Shown: piece by piece, positions 15,775 through 24,059 of the stretch
How the letters are laid out: every line of letters starts with the position of its first letter
How positions within the stretch are numbered: position 1 is the first letter of the stretch
Source of the DNA: Embleya scabrispora DSM 41855
GTDB lineage: Bacteria; Actinomycetota; Actinomycetes; Streptomycetales; Streptomycetaceae
NCBI RefSeq assembly: GCF_000372745.1
Contig: NZ_KB889697.1
Coordinates: forward strand, 248,001 to 312,000
Length of the DNA stretch: 64,000 bases
Reading direction: 5' to 3'
Notes under the pieces: model-generated
The model's input: only the letters and a program-made list of their open reading frames with translations
The model's database searches: none
Told to the model about the DNA's origin: nothing
Translations under genes and position numbers: made by a program

Positions 15775-18062
15775 ACCCACGTCCACGGTCGCACCTCGTT
15801 CGCCCGGTCGACGAGCGCGATGCGCTCCGCATGCGTCGTCACGTGCCGGGCCAGATCGCGGTAACACTTTTCCAGGGCGAACCGCAGAGGCTTTTCCTTC
15901 AACTCGCTGCCGAGCACCCTGGCGGTTCCACCCGCATCCCCGGTGCCCGAATTCCCACCCTTCGCGCCCGCCTTGACCCACTCCAGCGCCGTCTCCAGCA
16001 GTTCGACGGCGAGCCGATCGTGCGCCTCGCCCTCCAGACGCAGCGCGCCGAGCCGATCCGAGGCCGCGGTCAGGTCGGGGCCCAACGCCTCGCCCGCGCC
16101 GCGACCGCTGATCCGCGTGCGCAGCGCCGCGGTCTGCGCCGCGACGTGGTTGGCCGAGGTGTCCGGCACGGTCTCCAGGGTGCGTACCGCGCCCGCCCGG
16201 TCGCCGGTGGCCAGTTGGCAGCGGGCCAGCCCGAAGGCCGCCGCGACGTAGGCGCGGTCGGTGGCCCAGACGCCGCGGTACTCGGCGGCGGCCTCGTCGT
16301 GGCGGCCCATCAACTCGCGGCACGCGCCCAGTGCGATCCGCGGCGCGGGCTCGCCGGGCAGCGCGCCGCGCACCCCGTCGAAGCACTCGTGGGCGCGGGT
16401 GAGGTCGTGCTCCGAGAGCGCGGCCAGACCCTCGAACCAGGGCAGCCGCCAATCGTCGGCGTCCAGGTCGGCGAGGAACGCCCGGGCGCGCACCACGTCA
16501 CCCTGTTCGATGCACATCCGGACCAGCCGCAGTGTGCCCTCCGGCGAGGAGATGCCCGCGGCGGTGAGCGCGGAGAGCAGTTCGTCGGGGTCGGTGGTGG
16601 CGACGGTGGCCAGCAGGTTCGCGGCCGGGTCGGCGGCGTCCACCCGGGGTACCGGCAGCGCGCCGGCGATCACCGCCGGGTCGGGCGCGGGCGCCAGCAG
16701 GCCGGGTTCGGTGTTGCGAGCGGCCACCTCGGCGTGCACGACCCGGGTCTCCGGGCCGAACAGGCCGGACACGCCCGGTCGCGGCTCGCCGGAGCGGATC
16801 GCCACCACCTCGCGCAGCACCGCGACGCACTGTTCGGCCATGTCCGCCGCGGAGGCGAAGCGCTGGTCCGGGTCGGGGTGCGTGGCACGCAGCAACAGCC
16901 GGTGGTACGACTCGAATTCGGTGAACAGCGGCACCTCGGACGCGGGCGGCAGAGCGGCCTTGTACTTGCGGGTGTATCCGGCGAAGTAGAAGCTGAGCAC
17001 CGCCATCGTGCGGCCGATCGTGAACAGGTCCGATTCCACGGACGGTTCGGCCCGCACGGTCTCGATCTCGGGTGCCTGGTAGCCGACCGTGCCGTAGGTG
17101 AACTTGCCCGGCCGGGCCAGGTCGGTCACCGCGCCGAGGTCGATCAGCTTGAGCTGGTCCTCGGTCTGGATCACGTTGTCCGGCTTGAAGTCGCAGTAGA
17201 CCAGGTTCTGTTGGTGCAGGTAACCGAACGCGGGCAGGATGTCGATGGCGTAGGCCAGCACCTGCTCGACGGGCAGCACGGCCTTGGGGTCGCTCTCGCG
17301 CATCGACTTGAGCCGGTCCATCAGCGACAGGCCGCCGACGTACTCCATCACCAGGTAGGTCTCGTCCTGGCCGGTGAGCGGGTCCGGGTGCTGCACGACG
17401 GTCTGGATGTGCACGATGTTGGCGTGCTGGATCTGGGTGAGGATGCGCTGTTCGGCCAGGGCCGCGGCGCGCGAGTCGGCGTCGTCGCTGCCCAGCAGGC
17501 CCTTGAGCACGACCCACATGTTGTGCGCGGCGGTGTCCTGCGCGAGGTAGACCCAGCCGAAGCCGCCGCGGGCGAGGCAGCCGATGATCCGGTACTGGCC
17601 GACCACGTCGTCGCGCTGGAGCTTGGGCGCGAACGAGAACGGCGTACGGTCGCGCGGGCAGAATCCGTTCGCCACACCGGGTCGGCCGCCGCGGCCGCGG
17701 CCGACCGGCTGGTCGCACTTGCGGCAGAAGCGCTTCTCCTCGGGAATCACCGGGTTGCGGGCGAGCGCGGTCTCCGGGTTGCGGCGCGGCACGTTGGGCA
17801 TCTCGACCAGACCGCCGCCGAGTCGCCGGCTGGTGCCGCCGGTGCTGCCGGAGCGGCGCGAGCTGCGCCCGGAGGCGCTGCGTGCGGACGAGGAGCCCGC
17901 AGTGCCCGCCGTCCCGGACACGCCGGATCGGCCGCTGCGATGCGCCTCGGGAGCGCGTGCGGCCGGCACCGATGCGCCGGCGCCCAGCGGCTCCTGGCCG
18001 CATTCGGTGCAGTACCCGTCGTCGATCTCGCCCGGGCAAGGCGGACGATTGCACTTGGTCAT
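15771..18062 (-). CDS. pknG: PknG-like soluble Ser/Thr protein kinase
   Basis: This 763-aa kinase has the PknG layout. An N-terminal Cys-rich segment (MTKCNRPPCPGEIDDGYCTE) is followed by a rubredoxin-like CRKCD...GFCPRD region (about 112-140). A kinase domain (about 155-410) and a TPR-like C-terminus (about 480-760) complete it. The Gly loop is LARGGFGWVYLAQD. The catalytic loop YCDFKPDNVIQ lacks the Arg of HRD, and the metal-binding motif is LIDLGAV (DLG), both as in PknG. No transmembrane segment is present. In mycobacteria and corynebacteria PknG controls 2-oxoglutarate and glutamate metabolism through an FHA protein, downstream of GlnH and GlnX. The same partners are encoded here, supporting the assignment. 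Confidence 0.93.
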   Translation of the reverse strand: MTKCNRPPCPGEIDDGYCTECGQEPLGAGASVPAARAPEAHRSGRSGVSGTAGTAGSSSARSASGRSSRRSGSTGGTSRRLGGGLVEMPNVPRRNPETALARNPVIPEEKRFCRKCDQPVGRGRGGRPGVANGFCPRDRTPFSFAPKLQRDDVVGQYRIIGCLARGGFGWVYLAQDTAAHNMWVVLKGLLGSDDADSRAAALAEQRILTQIQHANIVHIQTVVQHPDPLTGQDETYLVMEYVGGLSLMDRLKSMRESDPKAVLPVEQVLAYAIDILPAFGYLHQQNLVYCDFKPDNVIQTEDQLKLIDLGAVTDLARPGKFTYGTVGYQAPEIETVRAEPSVESDLFTIGRTMAVLSFYFAGYTRKYKAALPPASEVPLFTEFESYHRLLLRATHPDPDQRFASAADMAEQCVAVLREVVAIRSGEPRPGVSGLFGPETRVVHAEVAARNTEPGLLAPAPDPAVIAGALPVPRVDAADPAANLLATVATTDPDELLSALTAAGISSPEGTLRLVRMCIEQGDVVRARAFLADLDADDWRLPWFEGLAALSEHDLTRAHECFDGVRGALPGEPAPRIALGACRELMGRHDEAAAEYRGVWATDRAYVAAAFGLARCQLATGDRAGAVRTLETVPDTSANHVAAQTAALRTRISGRGAGEALGPDLTAASDRLGALRLEGEAHDRLAVELLETALEWVKAGAKGGNSGTGDAGGTARVLGSELKEKPLRFALEKCYRDLARHVTTHAERIALVDRANEVRPWTWV

Positions 18063-19333
18063 CTCTGTTCCCCCTTGTCGTCCGGACGATCCTTGCGGTG
18101 CACGGCGATCACCGCCTCCTGATAGCGGGTCACCACCCGTGCCGCCACCTCGAGTTCACACGGTGCTCGCCACAACAACTCCTTGGCGTGGCTGTACAGC
18201 GACTCCAACACGGCTTCCTCGCCGTGTCCGCCGCGGGCGGCCATCGCCCGGTAGGACTGCACCAGGCCGCGCAGTTCGTCGCGCCGGGCGAGCGGCGCCT
18301 CGATGTGTGCGCGCGTGGCCGCCAGTCGATCCCGGGCGCCCTGGACGTCGTTTTCCAGAGTGCTCAGCTCGCGCGAGACGCGTACCCAGTCGCCCTCGCC
18401 GCCGAGCACGGTGACCGCGCCCGATCGTTCCCGCAGCGTGGCCGCCCGGAGCGGCACCTCGGGCACCCGCTTGTCGCTGATCCGACCCAGGACGTGTGCG
18501 CGCCGTCGGATGGTGTCGCCCTCCTGGTAGGTCAACTCGTCCAGCGCGGCCACGAGTCGGCGGATGCGCTCGTCGAAGCGGCCTCGGACGATGAGCAGGT
18601 GCCGCACCGCGTCGGTGACCTTGCTCAACTCCGCCTCGACGGCGGGAACGTCCACGGTGCCGATCCGGCGCTCGTCCCCGGCGGTCAGTGCGAGCGGATC
18701 GCCCGCGACCAGGGTACGGGCCGTCTCCAGCCGGCGGCGGATCCGGTCCAGCGCGGCGGCCTGCTCGGGCACCGCGTCCGGGCCGCCGAGTTCGGCGATC
18801 CGGGCCTCGGCGGCGGTGATGCCCGCGTCCACCCGGTCCAGCGTGGGCACCAGGCGCGTCCACACCGCGTCGGCGGCCTCGACGAGCGCGGTCGCCTCGC
18901 TCCACGCCGGTGCCATGTCCGCGACCAGCTCGGCCAGGCTCATCCGGTGCACGTGCATCGCCGGATCGGTCAGCCCACGCCGGCCGATCGGCACGTCGCG
19001 CGCGGCCAGCTCGGCGGACTGCCCGAGCAACAGGAAGGACAGCTCCTCCAGTTCGGCCCGCTGGGGCTTGCCCCGCCGTCCGCGCAGCGTGCGCACCCGA
19101 TCCAGGACCGCGCCGTACGCCTCGCGGTGTCCCCACAGCAGGGAGATCGCCCGACGGCCGCTCTCCCACTGCTCGGCGGTGCGCCCGGTCAGCGAGCCGC
19201 CTTCCAGGAGTTGCCGGCCCGGATGGTTCTCCAACTCCATCAAACCGGCGGTGATGCCGTCGTACTCGTTTTCGTGACGAGCCGTCAGTTCGTCGATTTC
19301 GTCGCGCCCGAGCATGCGCGGGGCTCGGTTCAC
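18059..19333 (-). CDS. coiled-coil protein of the PknG-like operon, unknown function
   Basis: This 424-aa, almost entirely helical, hydrophilic protein is rich in Glu, Arg, Ala and Leu, with heptad-like stretches throughout. It has no signal peptide and no membrane segment. No enzyme motif is recognised. Its GTG start overlaps the stop of the glnH-like gene and its stop overlaps the start of the kinase gene. It therefore sits exactly between the sensor pair and PknG. The three-gene mycobacterial set (glnX, glnH, pknG) lacks it. A linking role between the membrane sensor and the kinase is attractive but is only inferred. Confidence 0.8.
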   Translation of the reverse strand: MNRAPRMLGRDEIDELTARHENEYDGITAGLMELENHPGRQLLEGGSLTGRTAEQWESGRRAISLLWGHREAYGAVLDRVRTLRGRRGKPQRAELEELSFLLLGQSAELAARDVPIGRRGLTDPAMHVHRMSLAELVADMAPAWSEATALVEAADAVWTRLVPTLDRVDAGITAAEARIAELGGPDAVPEQAAALDRIRRRLETARTLVAGDPLALTAGDERRIGTVDVPAVEAELSKVTDAVRHLLIVRGRFDERIRRLVAALDELTYQEGDTIRRRAHVLGRISDKRVPEVPLRAATLRERSGAVTVLGGEGDWVRVSRELSTLENDVQGARDRLAATRAHIEAPLARRDELRGLVQSYRAMAARGGHGEEAVLESLYSHAKELLWRAPCELEVAARVVTRYQEAVIAVHRKDRPDDKGEQR

Positions 19334-20328
19334 GCGCTGTCCCGGTATTGGGCCGCGGGCGGTTCGGGCACTTCGGCCGACAAGGAGGTGCCCAGATACT
19401 CCTTGTACAGCTCCTTCCACCGGCCGTTCTGGCGCAGCCGCTCCAGCACCGCGTTGACGAACCGGACGAAGTCGGTACGGTCCTTGGCGATCGCCATGCC
19501 GTACGGCTCCAGCGTGAGGTTGCGCCCGACCACGATGGTGAAGATGTGGTCCTGCGCCTGCAGGCCCGCCAGGATCGTGTCGTCGGTGGTGATCGCGTCC
19601 GCCTGGCCCTGTTGGAGCAGCACCAGGCAGCCCGCCCACGTGTCGCTCTCGACCACCTTCGTCTGCGGTGCCTCGGCGCGCAGCAGGCCGATCGAGGTGG
19701 AACCGGGCACCGAGCACACCCGCATGTCGCGTGGCAGCGCCGGCAGGCCCCCGGCATAGTCGGCACGGTCGGCGACGCCGTCCTTTTGCACCAGCAACCG
19801 CTGGCCGGCCGTGAAGTAGACCGAGGAGAACTCCACGCTCTGCCGGCGCTGACAGTTGATCGTCATGGTCTCCGCGATGATGTCCACGTCGCCGCGCGCG
19901 ACCGCGATCGCGCGGTCCTCGTTGCGCACCACCCGGAACTGGATCCGGGTGGGGCCGGCGTCGCCGAAGATCGCCTTGGCCACCTCGCGCAGCAGGTCGA
20001 TGTCGAAGCCGCGGAGCACGTTGGTCTGCGGGTCCACGAAGCCGAACGGGAAGCTGCTCTGGTCGATGCCGGCGATCAGGAACCCGCGTTTGCGGAGCGT
20101 GTCCATGGTGCTGCCGGCGGGCAACGCGGTCGGCGCGGGCAGGGCGCCGCTCGGGCGCAGGCTCGCGGTGACGTTCGGGCAGGACGAATCGGGGCCGGGG
20201 GTGGCCTGCGGAGCGGCTGCGACTCCGGCCGCTTGCCGGGTGCTCCGCTCGTCCGCTCCCGCGCCGCAGCCGGCGACGGTCAGGGCGAGGGCGCACACCG
20301 CCGCGGGCAACACGATGCGGATGGTCAT
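19330..20328 (-). CDS. glnH: GlnH-like amino-acid-binding lipoprotein
   Basis: This 332-aa SBP_bac_3 family protein has a lipobox (ALTVAGC) in the first 22 residues, so it is anchored outside the membrane. The binding fold is visible in LRKRGFLIAGIDQSSFPFGF, LRGFDIDLLREVAKAIFGD and RGDVDIIAETMTIN. GlnH in the PknG pathway binds glutamate or aspartate and signals through GlnX rather than feeding a transporter. No ABC permease or ATPase accompanies it here, which supports a sensor role. It overlaps the upstream glnX-like gene by 4 nt. Confidence 0.9.
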   Translation of the reverse strand: MTIRIVLPAAVCALALTVAGCGAGADERSTRQAAGVAAAPQATPGPDSSCPNVTASLRPSGALPAPTALPAGSTMDTLRKRGFLIAGIDQSSFPFGFVDPQTNVLRGFDIDLLREVAKAIFGDAGPTRIQFRVVRNEDRAIAVARGDVDIIAETMTINCQRRQSVEFSSVYFTAGQRLLVQKDGVADRADYAGGLPALPRDMRVCSVPGSTSIGLLRAEAPQTKVVESDTWAGCLVLLQQGQADAITTDDTILAGLQAQDHIFTIVVGRNLTLEPYGMAIAKDRTDFVRFVNAVLERLRQNGRWKELYKEYLGTSLSAEVPEPPAAQYRDSA

Positions 20329-21734
20329 GGCCGGTTGTACCTCCCGACCTCACGACGGACGCCGTCCACGGTCGCGGCGGCGGCGATCAGCGCCAGGACG
20401 CCCAGGCCGATGTCGAGGTTGTCGAGCCCCTGTCGACCGGCACGCACCGAATCCTCGAAGTCCTTCTGATCCTCGGCGACCGCGGCGTGCAATGCCTCGT
20501 CGATCCGGGTGAAGGCCACCCGCGAGGCGCCGTCGGCCTTGGTCACCAGGGCGACGGCCTGCTCGAACTTGCCGTCCCCGTAGAGATCGACGACATCCTT
20601 GTGGGCCTTCTCCCAGTCGCGGGCGGCGGCCTGCGCGGCCCTGACCTTGGCCAGCGTGGTCGGGTCCGAGGAGGTGACCTGCTCGGCCCGGGCCAGCATG
20701 CCGACCACCGCGGGGTGTCCGTCGCGGGCCGGAACGCCGACCAGCCGGCCCCACACGTCGTTGAAGTCGTTCTGGTACTGACCGTTGTCGCTGCCGCGCA
20801 TGACCAGGGTCAGGCTCTCGTCGCCGTGTGCCTGCAGGGTCAGGAAGCGGGCCTGGGCGAGCGTCTCCACCGGCCCCCAGCCGTCGCTGCGGCTGCGGTC
20901 GAGGTCGGTGCGCGAGGATTCGGTGCCCACCCACAACCAGCCGATGGACACCAGCGTGGCCAGGCCGGCCACGGCCAGGCCGATGTTGACCCGGCGGTGC
21001 GTGCGCCGCGCGAAGAACCACAGGGCGCCGCCGAAGGACGCCGCACTGATCAGGAGCAGGCTCAGCGGCACCCACGGGGTCGAGGTGGCGTCGCGGTGGT
21101 CGCCGCTCAGGCGCTTCTCGGCCATCTCGTGCAGCGCGGTCGCGGCGGGCAGGATCTTGGCGCGCATCACGTTCTTGGAGGCGGAGCGCAGGTAGGCGGC
21201 GCCGACCGTGTTGCCCTGCCGGGTCTCGGCGCGGGCGCGCTCGACCAGCCGGGCGTATTCGGGCAGTTGCACGCCGATCACGGTGAGTTGTTCGGCCACC
21301 TTGCCGGAGGCGCCCGCGGACGCCGCCTGGACCAGCGTGCGCGACGCGGTCTCGATCGCCTGCTGGTAGCGCTGTCGCACGTCCGCCGACTCGACGCCGC
21401 CTTCGAGCAGCCCGGCCGCGGCGGTCGCGTCGGCGTCGGCGAGGGCCCGGTAGATCTCCTGGGTCTTGACGCCGAGCGGTTCACTGCCGGTGGCCACCGC
21501 CTTGGCCGCGTCCGCACGCTCGCCCACCGCGAGCACCGCGAGCAGTCCCGCCAGCAGACTGATCAACACCAGCGCCACGCCGGTGGTGAGCATCAGGCCG
21601 GGGGTGGTGCCGCCGACCCGAACGAGTCGGCGTACGGACATGTTCCGGGGTCGAAACATCCCGTTCGAACGGCCCGTGCCCCGTGCGGGCACTCCCGAGC
21701 CCGGTGCCTGCGAAATCGGAACGGCTGCCGCCAA
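20325..21734 (-). CDS. glnX: GlnX-like four-TM membrane protein
   Basis: This 469-aa protein has TM1 at about 46-70, two close TM helices at about 222-275 (WVPLSLLLISAASFGGALWF and NIGLAVAGLATLVSIGWLWV), and a last TM near 435-455. The two intervening stretches are helical and predicted extracytoplasmic, resembling a four-helix-bundle sensor. This is the GlnX plan, the membrane partner that couples GlnH to PknG. The TTG at 21734 is preferred because a strong GGGGGAGG box lies 8 nt upstream. A shorter start at the internal MFRPRNM is possible. It heads the seven-gene operon. Confidence 0.85.
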   Translation of the reverse strand: MAAAVPISQAPGSGVPARGTGRSNGMFRPRNMSVRRLVRVGGTTPGLMLTTGVALVLISLLAGLLAVLAVGERADAAKAVATGSEPLGVKTQEIYRALADADATAAAGLLEGGVESADVRQRYQQAIETASRTLVQAASAGASGKVAEQLTVIGVQLPEYARLVERARAETRQGNTVGAAYLRSASKNVMRAKILPAATALHEMAEKRLSGDHRDATSTPWVPLSLLLISAASFGGALWFFARRTHRRVNIGLAVAGLATLVSIGWLWVGTESSRTDLDRSRSDGWGPVETLAQARFLTLQAHGDESLTLVMRGSDNGQYQNDFNDVWGRLVGVPARDGHPAVVGMLARAEQVTSSDPTTLAKVRAAQAAARDWEKAHKDVVDLYGDGKFEQAVALVTKADGASRVAFTRIDEALHAAVAEDQKDFEDSVRAGRQGLDNLDIGLGVLALIAAAATVDGVRREVGRYNRP

Positions 21735-22068
21735 CGCTCTGCCTCCCCCACTGTCGCGTGTGCCCCTTGTCGGTCGCCCGACACCACGTCCGCCGACCGT
21801 CGATGTGCCCGGTGAACGGCCCCACTCCGAAGTTATCGCGAGCGTGTGGCGGCTCCCGATGGTCTTCCCTCGTTCTCCCCGAAGGACCCTCAGGGCCAGG
21901 ACATTACCGCTGCTTGAGCCCGGGCCGGTTGCGGCACCGTGTCAGTTCGGTGCCGGCGGTGCCGGCCGCGTGTGCGCGCGATATCAGCGGGCGGGTCGAA
22001 GCTGGTGTGCAACGGACGACGAACACACGTCGCACACCGACGACGAACACCCAACGGGGAGCGACCGG
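21735..22068. promoter_or_regulatory. divergent promoter region with a direct repeat
   Basis: This 334-bp gap separates the minus-strand glnX operon from the plus-strand exporter operon. A 12-bp direct repeat GACGACGAACAC occurs at 22015-22026 and 22039-22050, 24 bp apart and close to the exporter start, and might be an operator. No gene or structured RNA was recognised in the rest. Confidence 0.35.
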
Positions 22069-23058
22069 ATGACTTACGCGATCGAGACCGAGGGCCTGGT
22101 CAAGCGGTACGGCACCACCACCGCGTTGGCCGGGGTCGACCTACGGGCCGAAACCGGCACCGTGCTGGGCCTGCTGGGCCCCAACGGCGCGGGCAAGACC
22201 ACCATGGTCCGGGTGCTGGCCACGCTGATCAAGCCGGACGCGGGCATCGCCCGGGTCGGCGGGTTCGACACGATCCGGCAGGCGCACGACGTGCGCGGGC
22301 TGATCGGGTTGACCGGACAGTACGCGTCGGTGGACGAGGAGATGACCGGTTTCGAGAACCTGCTCCTGCTCGGCCGGTTGTTGGACCTGTCCCGCGGCGA
22401 GGCGAAAGCACGGGCTCGCGAGTTGCTCGCCCGCTTCGACCTGACCGAGGCCGGCGGCCGGACCCCGGACACCTATTCGGGCGGTATGCGCCGTCGGCTC
22501 GACCTGGCCGCCTCGCTGGTCGGTCGCCCCGCGTTCCTCTATCTGGACGAGCCGACCACCGGCCTGGACCCGCGCAGTCGGGGCGACGTGTGGCAGATGT
22601 TGCGCGAACTGGTCCGCGACGAGGGGGTGACCGTGCTGCTGACCACGCAATACCTGGACGAGGCCGATCAACTCGCGAGCGACATCGTGGTGATCGACCA
22701 CGGCCGGGTGATCGCAAGCGGCACCTCGGACCAGCTCAAGGCGCAGGTCGGCGGTCAGAGCCTGGAGATCCGCCCGGCCGATCCGACCCGGATGGCCGAC
22801 GTGGTCGCGTTGCTGCGCGAACTCACCGGTCGGGAGCCGGTCCAGGAGAGCGAGCGCGGTCAGGTCACCGTGGCGGTCTCCGACGAGGACCTGTTGCCGG
22901 TGGTGGTGCGCCGGCTCGACGAGGCGGGCATCCGGGCCACCGAGTTCGCGCTGCGGCTGCCCAGCCTGGACGAGGTGTTCATGACCGTCACCGGGCACCG
23001 CAGCCAGGACTCGACCGAACACGACGACGGATCGGCCGACAAGGGAAAAGCGGCATGA
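22069..23058 (+). CDS. ABC exporter ATPase, DrrA/daunorubicin-resistance family
   Basis: This 329-aa ATPase has Walker A GPNGAGKTT, Q-loop GLTGQYASVDEEMTGFENL, signature YSGGMRRRLDLAASLVG and Walker B FLYLDEPTTGLDP. The C-terminal extension PSLDEVFMTVTGH is characteristic of the DrrA family. It should power the ABC-2 permease encoded 100 bp downstream. Such pairs export drugs, antibiotics or lipids. The cargo is unknown and no biosynthetic genes adjoin it. The ATG at 22069 is preceded by GGGGAGCG. Confidence 0.93.
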   Translation: MTYAIETEGLVKRYGTTTALAGVDLRAETGTVLGLLGPNGAGKTTMVRVLATLIKPDAGIARVGGFDTIRQAHDVRGLIGLTGQYASVDEEMTGFENLLLLGRLLDLSRGEAKARARELLARFDLTEAGGRTPDTYSGGMRRRLDLAASLVGRPAFLYLDEPTTGLDPRSRGDVWQMLRELVRDEGVTVLLTTQYLDEADQLASDIVVIDHGRVIASGTSDQLKAQVGGQSLEIRPADPTRMADVVALLRELTGREPVQESERGQVTVAVSDEDLLPVVVRRLDEAGIRATEFALRLPSLDEVFMTVTGHRSQDSTEHDDGSADKGKAA

Positions 23059-23159
23059 ACGCCCTCCCGGATCTGTACGGCACCCGGGTGCTGCCACTGC
23101 TCGCCGTCCTCCTGCTGACCATTTCCCACCTGGCCCTCGTCCTAGGAGCCTCCCGATGA
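23055..23159 (+). CDS. small single-TM peptide ORF between the exporter genes
   Basis: This 34-codon ORF starts with an ATG overlapping the stop of the ATPase gene (ATGA). It ends with a TGA overlapping the ATG of the permease gene (ATGA). The peptide has a short polar N-terminus and one strongly hydrophobic helix (VLPLLAVLLLTISHLALVLG), then ends ASR. Its 3' end carries the AGGAG that should serve as the permease ribosome-binding site. Translation would couple the two exporter genes. It may instead be only a spacer that keeps the frame open. No family is recognised. Confidence 0.55.
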   Translation: MNALPDLYGTRVLPLLAVLLLTISHLALVLGASR

Positions 23160-23995
23160 CCACCACCATCCGTCCCACCGAGGACACCTCGACGCACAAG
23201 CCCGAGGGGACCGCCCACGTACCGCGCAAAAGCGATGCGAGCGCGATGGTGCGGCACACCCTCACCCTCACCTGGCGCAGCCTGGTGAAGTTGAAGAAGC
23301 AGAGCGAACAGCTGATCGACCTGACCCTGCAGCCGATCCTGTTCCTGGTGATGTTCGTGTACCTCTTCGGCGGCGCGATCGAGGGCAGCACGCACGACTA
23401 TCTGCAGTTCGTTCTGCCGGGTGTCCTGGTGCAGACCGTGGTGTTCGCTTCGGTGGGCACCGGGGTCGGACTGTGCACCGACATGTCCACGGGTGTGTTC
23501 GACCGCTTCCGCAGCCTGCCGATCTCGCGGATCGCACCGCTGACGGGCACCGTGCTCGGCGACGTGTTGCGCTTCCTCGTGGCCGTCGCGTCGGTGTTCG
23601 TGTTCGGCACGATCATCGGCTTCCGGTTCCAGACCAACGTGTTCGCGGTGGCCGCCGCGGTGGGCCTGGTCATGTTGTTCGCCTTCGCCTTCTGCTGGGT
23701 CGTGGCGCTGCTCGGGGTGACCATGAAGCAACCGCGCAGCGTGCAGGGCGTCTCGTTCCTGATGATGTTTCCGCTGACCTTCGGCTCGAACCTGTTCGCC
23801 AAGACCTCGACGATGCCGGGTTGGCTGCAGGCGTGGGTCAAGGTCAACCCGATCACCGCGGTGACCAACGCCTCGCGCGGACTGCTCACCGGCGGACCGG
23901 TGGCCCATCACGCGACCGTCGCGGTGATCTGGGCGTTCGCCCTGATGGTGGTGTTCATCCCGCTGACGCTGCGGCAGTACAACCGCCGCGTCTGA
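23156..23995 (+). CDS. ABC-2 type exporter permease, DrrB family
   Basis: This 279-aa integral membrane protein has about six hydrophobic segments. The DrrB/ABC-2 landmarks are LTLQPILFLVMFVYLFGGAI, FDRFRSLPISRIAPL and PLTFGSNLFAKTSTMPGWLQ. It forms the membrane channel for the upstream ATPase. The ATG overlaps the end of the 34-codon ORF, with AGGAG about 8 nt upstream. It is the last gene of the operon, converging on the BTAD regulator. Confidence 0.92.
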   Translation: MTTTIRPTEDTSTHKPEGTAHVPRKSDASAMVRHTLTLTWRSLVKLKKQSEQLIDLTLQPILFLVMFVYLFGGAIEGSTHDYLQFVLPGVLVQTVVFASVGTGVGLCTDMSTGVFDRFRSLPISRIAPLTGTVLGDVLRFLVAVASVFVFGTIIGFRFQTNVFAVAAAVGLVMLFAFAFCWVVALLGVTMKQPRSVQGVSFLMMFPLTFGSNLFAKTSTMPGWLQAWVKVNPITAVTNASRGLLTGGPVAHHATVAVIWAFALMVVFIPLTLRQYNRRV

Positions 23996-24028
23996 CGCCG
24001 GTGCGCACCGGGTCGCGCGGCACCCTGC

Positions 24029-24059
24029 CGGCCCCGACACCCTCACGGTGTCGGGGCCG
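24029..24059. terminator. bidirectional hairpin terminator
   Basis: A perfect 13-bp stem (GGCCCCGACACC against GGTGTCGGGGCC plus a closing C-G pair) with a 5-nt loop lies between the convergent exporter and regulator genes. It overlaps the last codons of the regulator. Confidence 0.78.

Noticed and set aside
19330-20328. Glutamate uptake transporter component
   Set aside because: No permease or ATPase of that class is encoded nearby, while glnX and pknG are; a sensor role fits better.
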